A DNA stretch of 64,000 bases from contig JADNRZ010000007.1 in the NCBI GenBank assembly GCA_015501605.1, forward strand, positions 1,364,001 through 1,428,000, given 5' to 3'. Below, piece by piece: positions 48,223 through 60,971 of this stretch. The stretch's first letter is position 1, and each line of letters begins with the position of its first letter. Below the pieces are notes generated by a model. That model searched no databases. It saw only the letters and a list, made by a program, of their open reading frames with translations, and was not told where the DNA came from. Source of the DNA: Panaeolus papilionaceus. Its lineage: Eukaryota > Basidiomycota > Agaricomycetes > Agaricales. A program made the position numbers and the translations under genes.

Positions 48223-48722
48223 CTAATGCTTGACCTTGATGGATTCCACCCCTTTCATCGAATCATTGACAGATGGATCTTCAAGCTGACACGCTTCGTC
48301 TCCATTCTCATCATTAGATAGCCAATTCCTAGGATTGACATAGAGCTGTGATTCGCGCATTTTGTATCGCAATGTCAGGTCCTGAATTTTTTGTCGAAGG
48401 AACACAACCTCGGATGACGCATGCAAGCTGACAATGAAGTTAGCATGTCCCCCAGAACACAGCGACACAAGCCTTACATTTTGATATCATTAGCGTCGTC
48501 GAATGCAGGGTCTGAATCCATTTTAATGTCCCCGGTCTAATCCTCAGTAGATTCAATTTTTCTTGTCTTCCATTTGCTCTGTGAATCGGTACATAGATAG
48601 GTATCATTTCCATCAATTATTGCAAACATGGGACTTACCGAAGATAGTGTTGAACTGGCTTGCTCAGATAAAATCAGGGGCAGATCATCATCACTGAGTA
48701 GTCTTGGTGGTCCACATGACAT
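48223..48722 (-). CDS. Possible small hypothetical gene
   Basis: Coding-like pieces MSCGPPRLLSDDDLPLILSE (from 48722), MDSDPAFDDANDIK (about 48520) and SSEVVFLRQKIQDLTLRYKM ... KGVESIKVKH (to 48223). Splices GGTAAGTCCC to GGATTAG and GTAAGG to GTCAG would give about 115 aa ending in a short coiled-coil-like helix. No family recognised. Confidence 0.35.
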
Positions 48723-49401
48723 GTTGAAATTGATGATGCTTTTGAAACTGTCAACAAACTTCTCAAGACTAGCTGTAGACCCAAAGAGGTGATAGCAAAG
48801 ATAGAACTCGATAACAGGCTTGAAAAAAAGGTAAGGCCGAGCGATAGGTGAACCTCGAATTGTTAAACTTGCACAATGAGACCACTACCAGTGAAACACT
48901 GATCAGATAATATCACTATCAAGCCAAGAAACTAATGTGTTATTCACAGTTGATAATAGATGTGAAATAGCAATAATGCTTTGTATAAGCCAATACTCTT
49001 GTTGTCTCCTTCCGGGACATAGTAGGAAAAGGCATCTGTTTGGTCATGTTGTGTCTGGATACCGTGAGGCGTGACAACAGGTGTCCACTATATCAGCATC
49101 CAAATATTCATGACACAAACATTCAGCCACTATGGAGTGTTATATACCGTTCTGTAGCTATTTTGAATGCGAGTAAGAATCCGAAGAGAAAACTAAAATA
49201 TCTTTATCCTACAATGAGAAAAATGCGAAATACTGCAGAAATATAAGTCAAGTCTAATTCTAAGTGCCCATTTCACTATTCTAATTGTTCCATGGGTTAA
49301 TCTAATATATATAAGAGTCCATTTGAAGTGTTTTATCACTTCAATTCAACACAACCCCCTGATCAAACACTTCAATAATCAAGCACTTCCCTAGTGTCAG
49401 A
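48723..49401. other. Stretch holding the presumed Copia LTR
   Basis: No gene. On the minus strand an LTR appears to begin at 49418 (TGTTGGAAGGGCAG) after a purine tract (GATCAGGGGG), and to run down through TATATATATTAG at about 49300. Its far end could not be found. Confidence 0.35.
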
Positions 49402-50055
49402 TCACTGCCCTTCCAACACAACCCCCTGATCAGACACTTGGTACAATCCCATTTCCTTTCGCAGTTTTAGCACTTGTGGCTTAGGCAAGGCCTTTGTGAG
49501 CAGGTCAGCAGGCATATCTTCAGTTTGCAAATAAAGTGGTTCAATGTTGCCTTGTTCCACCTTGTCTCGTAACCAGTAATAGCATAGATCAAGGTGTTTC
49601 ATTCGACCATGGTGTTCAGGATTCTTTGCAACTGACAGAGATGACTGATTATCAGTGTACAGCTTGCAAGCACCATTATTTGCATAACCAATTTCCTTCA
49701 ACAAGTTCTGCACCCAGCAGATCTCCTTGCCTGCTGCTGTTGCTGCCACATATTCTGCCTCTGTTGTTGAAAGCGTCACAATGGGTTGCAGCTTGCTGCT
49801 CCAGCATACAACACCACTTCCAATCTTAACCATATATCCAGTGGTAGACTTGCCATTGTCTTTGTTACCACCATGATCAGCATCACAGAATGTAATGAAT
49901 CGATCAGTCTGACCAGGATTAGGTTTATAGACTAGCTTCACATCAACAGTGCCCTTCAAATAGCGAAACAAATGTTTAACTGCCTTCCAATGATCCATTC
50001 CTGGATTGGAATTGAACCTTGCCAAAACACCAGTGGCATATGAAATGTCTGGTTG
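49402..50055 (-). mobile_element. Copia retrotransposon remnant: RNase H end of pol
   Basis: The minus-strand frame encodes the Ty1/Copia RNase H region: PDISYATGVLARFNSNPG, HWKAVKHLFRYLKGT, FCDADHGGNKDNGKSTTGYM, ISWSSK-like VCWSSKLQPIVTLSTTEAEY, YTDNQSSLSVAKNPEHHGRM and TEDMPADLLTKALPK. It ends in the LTR start. Upstream (higher coordinates) pol is cut off exactly at the end of the palindromic element; reverse transcriptase, integrase and gag are absent from the window. The frame is open, so the fragment is fairly young. Confidence 0.85.
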
Positions 50056-51705
50056 GAGTGGTTATTGATAAGGCCAATGATTGGGTCTGGCATAGCCAGA
50101 GCTCATCAATGCACTTTGCCAGACGTCGAAAATCATAACTCCAAATCAAATCATAAACAGAGACCAAATCATACATTAATCCAGACAACAAATCATTAAT
50201 CGAAATCATAGGATCAAAATCATTAGCAAAATCATATATCATTCTAGAACCAAATCATTGCCCCAAATCATAAAGTCAAAATCATTAACCAAATCATATA
50301 TTTACCCATATGCCAAATCATAATTGAATGACAGAACGAAATCATAAAATATTATTATTGGTGATGTGAAATCATTTCTACAAAATCATAAATATTATTA
50401 TTGGTGATGCGAAATCATTTCTACAAAATCATAAATACTATTATTGGTGATGCGAAATCAAATCAATCAATCATACAAATCATAATAAACCAAATCATTA
50501 GCCAAATCATCATTGAATAACAGAACAAAATCATAAAATACTATTATTGGTGATGCGAAATCATATAAAATCAAATCATACAAATCATAAATGCATGTTT
50601 GCATCATTTATAATAGGCCATGCAAAATCAATTGGTACCAGTAAGAAATGATTTGATTCAAATGTGCTTATAATGATGTCGTAGAGAAAAAAATCAGGAA
50701 TCCGGAATGGGTATTTTCAGGGCAGGGGGATCAGCGGTTGGTGAGCAATTAAGGAAATACACTCCCAGAGCCGACGATAAATCAAAATAAATTTAAAAAA
50801 ATAATATAAATCGCAAATAGTGCGCTCATTTCTGCTCCGATTGGGCTGAAATTTTGAACGCAGCCTTTCGCATATGATCCCCATCGATCCATATAAAAAT
50901 GTTTTTTTACATGGGTCACTTGAAAAGCCCCTATCTTTGATCCAAACAGTACCCTGCTCCATATTCCACTGCTCTGGGCACTATTTTGGGTGATCTATAT
51001 ATCGTTAGAAAGCTATTAACAGCCTCTATAAGATCCCACCATCCGATCTGCCAAATTGTACCAGCAACCCAGCAGATCAGGTTCGCTTTTTTAGCCCCTA
51101 TCCCCTCTACTACAATTATTTCCTCAATATTGCTTCGCTTTTGGCACCATTTGGGTGGATATATATATCATTAGAAAGGTATACACTATATCTATCCATT
51201 CATGTGGTCTGATCTGCCAAATGTGGCCACAGAAGCAGCAGATCTGCTCTGGTTATTGTGCATTGATTAAATGAGCCCCTATTTACAAATCAAATCTTCG
51301 TCCTGATCAGGAATATTAGTGTGATGTCATTGATCCCATTTAATCTCATCAATCCTCATTAATTAGCTTCGCTTTTTTGGGAAATTGGCATCACTGATCT
51401 GCTTCCAGGCACTAATGACACCACACTAATTAATTAATCCTCCCCCACAAATATTGCAGCATTAATTGCACCGCTTTTTAGCTATTTTTTATTATACATA
51501 TATATATCACCAGAAAGCTACAAATGTCTACTTTCAGGATCTGAAGACAGAATGGAAATGTTATGCTTGTGGGGGGAGCAATTGCATTTCGCATTTGGGG
51601 TACTAGAGCGTGGGAACACCCCTTGATCCTCCTTCTCCTCCTCCCCCCTTCGCTTTTTTGGCTTCATTCCTCCACTACCCCTGCAGCTACCACTCTGAAT
51701 CTTGG
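50056..51705 (+). repeat. Left arm of the palindrome
   Basis: The outer 500 bp are dense in AAATCAT; the inner kilobase contains three related modules (near 50970, 51130 and 51450), each with TTCGCTTTT(T), an ATATATATC(A/G)(T/C)(T/C)AGAAAG block and, in the first two, GATCTGCCAAAT. Minus-strand open frames (e.g. 50717-50962) have no family match and are probably not genes. Confidence 0.85.
50341..50460 (+). repeat. 43-bp tandem repeat in the palindrome arm
   Basis: Nearly three units of period 43, each containing ATTATTGGTGATG and GAAATCATTTCTACAAAATC; GGTGATG occurs at 50360, 50403 and 50446. A separate related copy is at about 50535, and the mirror copies lie in the right arm. Confidence 0.75.
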
Positions 51706-52899
51706 TACACCTATATATATACCATATATATGTCTATATCTCCGCTTATATACAAATTGAAGAGGTTCCACTCATTCTATTCACTAATTACATATCAAAA
51801 TACTGTATTTGCACCATATATACCTAATAATTAATCCTTTTGGCTCCTCTACTGCTGAAAAAACTTTTGGATATTACTCATAATATATAAAAGCATCGAA
51901 TTCGACTCTCAACCGCTTCGAAAGTTCAAGCAACAGAATAGAAAACACTAAATACTATCTCAGGGTATGCAGAATAGTAATCTGTGAATATCTTCGTGAA
52001 TACTCACCGCTTCAACATGCTCTAAACTGTTCTGAGAACGCTTCAATTGTGCCTTTAAAAGTAGCCCACCCCCAAAGAATTCTGAGCAGGTCTCAAAATC
52101 GTTCAAATTTCCACTGATAAGCTTATGACAGAGGATCAGAGACAATATATTTTAATCAGAACATATAGATATACAAAGAGACATGATATGTAATGTTCAC
52201 AAAAGGTTTGGAGTGATTTGGATGATTGTGGAACGGTAGAGCCTCAAAAAAGCGGTCAGAAGGAGTTTGATGTAGTGGTGATGGTGTGTATTCTTGAAAC
52301 ACCTAGCATCAACTATGATAGTTGCCCACCATATTGAACCTACAGATGGCTACACTTGTCCAAATCACTTGTGGTTTTTTGCATTGTGTAACTAGAGTTG
52401 ATATGTTCATTTCCTACTATTTATGAAGTATAAATCATGTTGCTATTGTATGGTAAATCGCAAAATAGTGTATTTTAAGCCTGGCATGTATATTGGCTAA
52501 TATTACAAATGTGGCTCAATGTATTAGGTGGTGGGCTGTGTAGAACATTAAATATGATGTATATGAACGCTTGGACAATGCTAGAGATGTGTATATGGAG
52601 TGAAATACTAATAGATAAAGCCATAGGAGCCCAGACTAACAGAAATATACAATCTGGTAATTCTACATGCAAATATAGGGATATATAATGTACTTCTATT
52701 GAATTTCAAATCTCCAGTATGCAATATTGATATATAAATATCATCTACTAGCATAAACTATGCAGAAGCATTATACTTTGGTGCGCTTTTTTGGGAATTT
52801 GAGGGAATATGTATTAATATGGTGATAGAATGCAAGATAGTGTGTATTTTCACTGTTGGGCTGGTGAGAGCCATTGAATAATGATTATGTAGAGGTGTG

Positions 52900-54549
52900 C
52901 CAAGATTCAGAGTGGTAGCTGCAGGGGTAGTGGAGGAATGAAGCCAAAAAAGCGAAGGGGGGAGGAGGAGAAGGAGGATCAAGGGGTGTTCCCACGCTCT
53001 AGTACCCCAAATGCGAAATGCAATTGCTCCCCCCACAAGCATAACATTTCCATTCTGTCTTCAGATCCTGAAAGTAGACATTTGTAGCTTTCTGGTGATA
53101 TATATATGTATAATAAAAAATAGCTAAAAAGCGGTGCAATTAATGCTGCAATATTTGTGGGGGAGGATTAATTAATTAGTGTGGTGTCATTAGTGCCTGG
53201 AAGCAGATCAGTGATGCCAATTTCCCAAAAAAGCGAAGCTAATTAATGAGGATTGATGAGATTAAATGGGATCAATGACATCACACTAATATTCCTGATC
53301 AGGACGAAGATTTGATTTGTAAATAGGGGCTCATTTAATCAATGCACAATAACCAGAGCAGATCTGCTGCTTCTGTGGCCACATTTGGCAGATCAGACCA
53401 CATGAATGGATAGATATAGTGTATACCTTTCTAATGATATATATATCCACCCAAATGGTGCCAAAAGCGAAGCAATATTGAGGAAATAATTGTAGTAGAG
53501 GGGATAGGGGCTAAAAAAGCGAACCTGATCTGCTGGGTTGCTGGTACAATTTGGCAGATCGGATGGTGGGATCTTATAGAGGCTGTTAATAGCTTTCTAA
53601 CGATATATAGATCACCCAAAATAGTGCCCAGAGCAGTGGAATATGGAGCAGGGTACTGTTTGGATCAAAGATAGGGGCTTTTCAAGTGACCCATGTAAAA
53701 AAACATTTTTATATGGATCGATGGGGATCATATGCGAAAGGCTGCGTTCAAAATTTCAGCCCAATCGGAGCAGAAATGAGCGCACTATTTGCGATTTATA
53801 TTATTTTTTTAAATTTATTTTGATTTATCGTCGGCTCTGGGAGTGTATTTCCTTAATTGCTCACCAACCGCTGATCCCCCTGCCCTGAAAATACCCATTC
53901 CGGATTCCTGATTTTTTTCTCTACGACATCATTATAAGCACATTTGAATCAAATCATTTCTTACTGGTACCAATTGATTTTGCATGGCCTATTATAAATG
54001 ATGCAAACATGCATTTATGATTTGTATGATTTGATTTTATATGATTTCGCATCACCAATAATAGTATTTTATGATTTTGTTCTGTTATTCAATGATGATT
54101 TGGCTAATGATTTGGTTTATTATGATTTGTATGATTGATTGATTTGATTTCGCATCACCAATAATAGTATTTATGATTTTGTAGAAATGATTTCGCATCA
54201 CCAATAATAATATTTATGATTTTGTAGAAATGATTTCACATCACCAATAATAATATTTTATGATTTCGTTCTGTCATTCAATTATGATTTGGCATATGGG
54301 TAAATATATGATTTGGTTAATGATTTTGACTTTATGATTTGGGGCAATGATTTGGTTCTAGAATGATATATGATTTTGCTAATGATTTTGATCCTATGAT
54401 TTCGATTAATGATTTGTTGTCTGGATTAATGTATGATTTGGTCTCTGTTTATGATTTGATTTGGAGTTATGATTTTCGACGTCTGGCAAAGTGCATTGAT
54501 GAGCTCTGGCTATGCCAGACCCAATCATTGGCCTTATCAATAACCACTC
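52900..54549 (-). repeat. Right arm of the palindrome
   Basis: Inverted copy of 50056-51705; open frames translated from the two arms are identical over their shared lengths, so the arms are identical or nearly so. Confidence 0.85.
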
Positions 54550-55623
54550 GTCTGAAACATAGTGGCATGTTACATAGTAGCGCATGAGTATCAATGATAA
54601 CTCGGTCCAGTTGATACGGTGCGCTATCACTACAGTCAACAAAGTGGTTTTTATCATATGAATGCGCTTCTCATGGGTCTGGCTCAACATTTATAACACA
54701 AAAAAGGCATTAATGAATATTGAAATAATGGCTAATAGTAATAATAAGCATGACAGTAAAGTAATTGATAGATATTGGGTATGAATATAGAATTTTTTTG
54801 GTGTATGGAACAGCTTTATGCGAAGATGAGCTCGAAGTGTACATAGTGTTTACAGGCGTCGTTCAAGTAAGTGATGAATTCGATATAAAAATTGTGATAT
54901 TGCATGAGAAATAGATGTCTGTTCGGCATTATGAATATATAGATAATTAAAGTAGTTCTATACAGCCCTTTCTTGGTGAATTTCTGGCCTGTAATGTGTG
55001 AAGTAGCTGATATATTCGCGAATGTTGTGTTTGAAGCTTGGCTTTCAGCATTCCAATATCTGTGCTGTGATTGGCTGGATCAATTCCAAATCGGTCAGTG
55101 TCTCCGTTAAACCATGTTTTTCTCTCGTTATAAGTCTCTCACTCAGGTTTGTGGGCAATGACTATGCAGGTATAACTTGTCTGATGCTGCACTACCATTT
55201 GATCACAAAATGGTGGATATAGAGCTATCCAGGACCTCAATATTGCAGTTGCGATAGAATTTTTCAGCATCCCAAAACGAAAGACTCCGCGCTAACTCGA
55301 ATGGCAAGCACCTGCCGCATCAATTAAATGTGTGCTTGCGCTGAGTCCTTCTCTCGGTGTCCTCATACCTATTTATCTGTGTCTGGAGGGTGCATAGGCA
55401 CTCGTTAAGTCAACTTGGCACCCAGAGGGAATCTCACTTATCTCTGACCCACATTTTCGCTGCGCAGAGTCTAAGGAGTTTTAACTTATGTTTGTGCAGG
55501 GGCCTCATCATCAAGTTCACGTCCTTTCCTGTTTTAATCATTCACACATTATTCAAACATTCAAAAAACAAGGTACCATGGCACCGCTGCGATGACAATT
55601 TTCTAGTCTACATAACTTGCTAT
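54550..55623. other. Stretch between the palindrome and the KDZ element
   Basis: AT-rich with no recognised gene. It is not recognisably Copia, so the Copia sequence is not resumed on this side of the palindrome. The KDZ element's left terminus should lie here but I could not place it. Confidence 0.35.
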
Positions 55624-56381
55624 TTAATCAGAATCGGGAGTCGGGGGCGTATACCATACTTTATCAAAATGATCGAGAAGATCCTGTAGCGTACCACTGC
55701 GCAAAATCTTCCAATATTGTGTATATGCCATAATCGCTTGAGCCTTCCAAAACAAAAAGTGCATCCCCATCACATAATGGACACAAGTCTCGTCAACCAT
55801 TTTAATTTCCTCCAGTTGCTTCTTCAACTTCTTCGATTCGCCTATGAGGTGAAAGATGTGGAGATGAACCTCACACCACATCTCGACTCGGTTTTCTTCC
55901 ATGCACCATTCTACCACATCTCTTTCCCTATTGTGCTGGAGGCGCATGCGTCGACCATGGACCGCATCAATCGTGTCGTCGAAGCCAAGGGCGAGCAGTG
56001 ATTTTGAAACGAAGTATGGGGGGATGGATTCCCAATGTTCAAAGTCGTCATCAGGGGTGATAGGCTCGGTGCAGTAGAAGTGTTCGTCGAATAGAGATTG
56101 TGTTGTGATCTCCATGGGCTGCTTTGCGAGTCGACGGATAAAGGCAGGAATGTATTGAAGATGGAGTCAGAGTTGCGCTGGTGCTCGACGACTGCGCTCA
56201 TATGCCCGACGATTTTGTAATGAACGGAGTTCCTTTCCTCTAATAAGCTTGTCAGACAAGCAAGAAATGGCATAATAAACGGAAAAGATACGTACGCATC
56301 TGTTTGGCCGCGTTGTCGAGAGCGTTTTCTTCTGGCCAACCTGCGCTCCTCATTAGTGGAATACTTTGCTGGTCGGCCCAT
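55624..56381 (-). pseudogene. KDZ-associated partner ORF, one nonsense codon
   Basis: Divergent from the KDZ transposase, sharing about 200 bp of promoter. Exon 1 (56381-56296) encodes MGRPAKYSTNEERRLARRKR, a basic start like that of ORFs often found beside KDZ transposases in mushrooms; an intron (GTACGT...TTATTAG, 56295-56240) joins it in phase 2 to GKELRSLQNRRAYERSRRAP. After APAQL a TGA interrupts, then the same frame runs on through IRRLAKQPMEITTQSLFDEH to VWYTPPTPDSD. The single stop is a plausible CGA-to-TGA change. The GRP and basic residues suggest DNA binding. Confidence 0.55.
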
Positions 56382-56581
56382 TGGAAGTTTGACGATAAGG
56401 GAAGAAAGAATAATGGATAAGGAAAGCGATAGAAAGATAGTGAGAGGTGGCGTGAGGAAAGGTAAAGAGTGGGTATTGTAAATCACAAACGTCCCCCTGT
56501 AAACGAGGCCCTCTTGGATTCCCTAACCCCCAGTTGAAGCAAGGTTTCTCTCCGCCCTCTACGAATCAACTCCTGTCCAAT

Positions 56582-59500
56582 ATGTCAAAACGAAGGGCTT
56601 GGATGTTTCATACACTTGACAGTGGTAGTGATGAAGACGAAGATGGCCACCAATATCAAAATGAACATTCAGAATTTACCACAACCAGGACATCGATCAA
56701 GGAGCGAGTCTCAACCATCAGCACCCGAGGCTCTATGTCTATGTCGAAGAGCAAAAACGCGAAAAAGCGCAAGAAAAACAAGCGCGATCCTGATCCAAGT
56801 CAATCTCATTCCTTCGACGACACATTCCAGCCTCTTGACAACCACAATTCCGCTACGTTTCAAGACCCCCCGGCTCTTGTTGACCTTCCAATTGATCGGG
56901 CCTATATCACGTATCTTGAAGATACAGGGGACCATGAAAGGCTAAAAGAACTTAAGCCAAAAGGAGTGAGTGGGAGAAATTTACACAGTATTTGGAGGAA
57001 GTACTCACTCCGCTTGTCTGTCAATTAGGATGACATTCTTCATCAATGGGTCGCTGAGTGTGGGCTGTTTATTGACGAGTTGATGCTGTGGGAAGGGAGA
57101 GGGCATTCCCCAAGCGAAAAGTGTCCAGGATGCGAGAAAGGGAGCGCCGTCTATGAGTGCATAGACTGTTGAGATCGCATACTGTGTTGTCAGGAATGCA
57201 TGGTGAGGGCACATTCGAAATGGTTCTTGCACCGAATTAGGGTATGTTTGTTTTGCACTGCCACCACTACCGAGAGTCTTCATTTGGATTTAATTCCACT
57301 ACCCATACTCAACAGAAGTGGAATGGAGAATTCTTTGAGCGTTCATCGCTTCAAGAACTAGGCCTTCGAAAGCAGTTAGGAACGTTGCTCTAAGAAAAAG
57401 ACCACTCTGGAGGATTCGTTCACTATCATCAATATAAACGGCATCCATCAGGTCTGCATCGACTTCTGCGGATGCGGAGATGACGAAGAGCGACACATCG
57501 TCCAGCTCCTTCGAGCCGGATTGTATCCCGCAACAATCCAGAATCCACAGACAGTGGCAACATTTGATGTGTTAGATCAATTCAAGCTGTTGACCTTTGT
57601 CTCTCAGATATCGGGATTTGAGTTTTATCAGGCCCTAGTTCGCAAAACATGCAATACTGGTCTTAATCCTCCAAAGGTATTCCTTCTTTGTTGTTAATAA
57701 CCTCTCAAATAATGATTTTACTATCTTCACTACAGGATCGTTATCTTGTATTTCTTTGAATGACTCACGAATGGCGACACCTACATTTGGTGATGCGTAC
57801 AGGTCAAGGGCATGATCCGATGAGTGCTGTGGTGACCCGCGACGGACAGATGGCTCTTCTATGTCCAGCATGTCCGCATCCCGGAATTAACATGCCAGAC
57901 AGATGGGAATCGTCAACAAAACCGTGCGTTGTATTTTAGATTATTGAGAGTTTAGATTGTCAATGTGGCACTCTTGTCGTTCCAGTTATGTCCACAGTCT
58001 TTTTCTGGCAATTGATGCCAATGTTCGTCTCAAACGGAAGAATATTTCAGACCCTCTGGACCCTGGTCTAGTCAAGGGGGGAGCATATTTTGTTGAGGAC
58101 TCGAAATACCATGCTCACCTTGTTGCAAGAGAGAAGGAGAAGGACCCAGTAAGTTGTCAAGAAGATTCACCATCTTACATCCAATGAACATTATTTTTAT
58201 CATTCCAGAAGAGCAGCTGTTCTCGACATGATGCTGTCAATCTGTCAAATTCGCATCGATACCAAGGCCATGCCGCAACTGGTGTTGGGAAAGTCTGTTG
58301 CGCTCGTCATGACATGCATCTACCAAACTCCATTGGCGATCTCCAGGTCGGGGAGCGGTATGCAAATATGGATTATCTTTTCTACAATGCAGTCTCCACA
58401 TTGCAAAAGCCTATTTCCTATGTCGTCTCATACGACATAGCATGTCAATGGAGTGTTCACCTCCAGAAACGATTGACCGATATGGATGCCACGTTCTTTC
58501 TCTATGGACCTGAGCATCGGATCCAGTTCCTAGTTCCCAAGTTTCATCTGCCAGCGCATATTTCCGCCTGCTGCTGGCGATTCTCATTCAATTACCGAAG
58601 AGGTGTTGGACGAACTGATGGAGAGGCCCCTGAACGGGGATGGCCTGTCACCAATGCCCTCGCAGGAAGCACAAGAGAAATGCTGGCGGGAACGCGACGG
58701 GACGTTCTTGAATATCAGTTTTCTGACCATAATTGGGTCAAAATAACAAATCTTGGTACAATATATGTTTTTCCATATCAAGTTCATTTGTACTCATGTT
58801 ATTCGGAAGCTTCTCATCTCAAGCAAAAACTTCACACTGCCGCTGTCGATATGGCTGAACACTCAATCGAATACAATGACCTCAGTTCAACAATTCCGAA
58901 AGAAAAACTTGCTGTGTGGATCAAGGAATTGGATCAGTGGGAGTCCGATCCCGACAGTCATCCTTACCCATTTGAACCAGAAGCAGATGACGGTATTGGT
59001 TCCTTGATTGATTGTTCACTTTCCCAAGTTCTGACGTGTAACTAGGGCCAACATTAGCATCCGTTCGCCAAGAGTTAGCTGAAACTGAGGAACGCGATTT
59101 GATGGCGGGAACGGACACTTCAATGCACGATGAAGTTTCCGCGAGCATGTTTATTGACCTCGGAGTCACCCTTGAGAGCAAACAGTAAATATGATCTATC
59201 TATGTATTCATTTGACTGACAATTGACTTATCAAATCTAAATTAGGCGTGCAGTCAAGAAAGAGGTCTCTGAAATCTGGGCCCACACCCAAGATCGTCAG
59301 AAGACCAAAGTGCTGTTGAACACAAATACGTTGCAGAGAGAGATTGACAACTGGCTGGAGTACCAGAGGTTGTATTGCCCTGGTGCTGAGCGAATTCGAG
59401 AGAAAATCCTCAGCGAGCGACGCACCAAAACCAAGTCATATGATTTTCCCCTCCTGCTTCCCTCTGACCTCAAAGGAAAAACCCCTGTTGATGAACAGCT

Positions 59501-60971
59501 CATCCACTTTGAAACCCAGCTTCGAAAGGGACAGGCGCACGAGGCGTTAGCTCGTTTGCGAAGTGAGCTACAAATCAGATATCATATTTGGTGGGTAAAA
59601 AACCGGAACACGCGCGGCCAAGTAGCAGGGACACAAGCAAACAAGGTCCTAGATGCAGCAAACAACCGGATTAATGTTGCAGGGGATGAATACAGGAGAG
59701 CGTACTCAGCTTTGATGGCATTATCACCAGATGCCGCATCAATAGGTAAGCTACGACAGCTGGACAAGGGGGATATGCGGCATATTTCTGAACTGGATGT
59801 GGGGGAAACTCTGGGGACACATACAATATCCTGGATCTGGATTGCAGGTTCATCAAATACAGTGTCAGGGGATCTCCTGCTACCTCCTATTCCTTTCCTT
59901 ATTATCATCTCTCTGTCTCTCCTTTCTCCATTTCCTTTGCTCTATCTCATTATCTGGACATATCATGGACTCATAGATATTATATTACACTCTCCTTTAG
60001 TTGCCATTCATTCATTATTTAGTTGTTGCCACTGTTACATAGTCATTCCTTTGTGTTTCCCTTTGTTTGTTTCCAAAGGCATTGTTTGGCATCAAGGCTG
60101 ATGCCAATGCCAGCTCATCACTTAAATAGCTGTTTCACCTGGGTTTGATCCTTTACCTCTTTCTCTTTGGATCTCCCCCAGGTGAGCCTACTTCCTGTAT
60201 TTATGTAGAGCTGATATATATCTTTGGATCTCCCCCAGGACTTGTGTGTGTCTGAGGTGCCCTTACATACAGCCAGTGAGGTTCTTAACGGAGGAATGTC
60301 AGCACGGGGCAACCAAGCGGATACATTGACACGTACCAACAACGCAGGAGACAACCAAGTGGAAATATCAACACTAGGAGATCCTACAATGCCTATATCC
60401 ATGAATGTCACCGTGGTCGACAAAAATTCAGCGAGTTCAAATACATCACCTCCTGCGCCATTACCACCATCTGAAGCGGACCTCAAGCGTGAGTACATCT
60501 CCTACCCTCCAATCTGAGTCTAAATGAGTCGCTCCAGATGTCAAGTATGAGTGGGGCAAGTGTCACACTCGGATGACTCGGTTTGAAGAGGAGGTTCATT
60601 TGGTGACAGCGGAAACTGATCGGATAAAAAGGTACCATGAATTTTATTCCGATGACTGGAAAGAGAAGGCCCTCCAGTTCGATGGCTGGGCCTACAAGGG
60701 ATCTGCGTTGTCCGAGGGTTTCCGCGCATACGCACTGAAAAAATCAAGGATGTTCAGTGACTTGAGAGAGAACTGCCAAGAAACATGGAAAGACTTACCT
60801 GATCATGTTTCTCGAATGCGCAACATCGTCAAGAACCCTGAACTCGCCTCATCCAATGAATTTGCAAAGTCGAGCTCATCAAAGGCACGGGCAAAAGCTG
60901 GCAGAAAGGCAGGAATGCAAGGCAAGGAACGAGGCGACGATGATGCACAGGAAGTCCATGAAGAAGAGTAA
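56582..60971 (+). mobile_element. KDZ-family transposase gene, decayed and interrupted
   Basis: Diagnostic blocks run in order: a CxC2-like cysteine cluster (CPGCEKGSAVYECIDC, then ILCCQECMVRAHSKWFLHRI), CIDFCGCG, GRGHDP-like GQGHDP, CPACPHPGINMPDRW, FLAIDANVRLKRK (first catalytic Asp), GHAATGVGKVCCARHDMH, ERYANMDYLF, VSYDIACQW (second Asp), HLPAHISACCWRF and RTDGEAPERGWP (Glu), then a long C-terminal helical part to VHEEE. Stops occur at ECIDC-TGA-DRILCC and in RYLVFL-TGA-MTHEWRH, and there is a frameshift near 57380, so it is dead. Removing the solo LTR at 59863-60267 restores the frame across that point. Confidence 0.85.
59863..60267 (+). mobile_element. Solo LTR, 405 bp, with 5-bp target duplication
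   Basis: Begins TGTCAGGGGATCTCC and ends GTGCCCTTACA (TG...CA), flanked on both sides by TACAG (59858-59862 and 60268-60272). Cutting it out joins SSNT to ASEVLNGG in the transposase frame. Inside, TCTTTGGATCTCCCCCAGG is present twice (about 60165 and 60222). No retroviral coding sequence remains, so it arose by LTR-LTR recombination. Its start differs from that of the Copia LTR at 49418. Confidence 0.85.

Larger units (their letters stand above)
50056..54549. mobile_element. 4.5-kb palindromic element with 1,650-bp inverted arms
   Basis: Position x on the left arm (50056-51705) pairs with 104605-x on the right arm (52900-54549) without any indel in the stretches compared, for example 50717-50962 with 53643-53888 and 50986-51174 with 53431-53619. 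The outer ends are GAGTGGTTATTGATAAGG and its complement. The 1,194-bp spacer (51706-52899) has no transposase or other protein signature. It interrupts a Copia pol. GTCTG lies near both ends (50048-50052 and 54550-54554) but is offset by 3 nt on the left, so a target duplication is only possible. Class unknown: a non-autonomous long-TIR/foldback DNA transposon fits best. Confidence 0.8.

Noticed and set aside
50120..50600. Regularly spaced AAATCAT repeats, considered as an array
   Set aside because: Spacing is irregular and the surroundings are a eukaryotic transposon; not a CRISPR array.
50717..50962. 81-aa frame present identically at 53643-53888
   Set aside because: The identity comes from the palindrome; nothing suggests it is translated.
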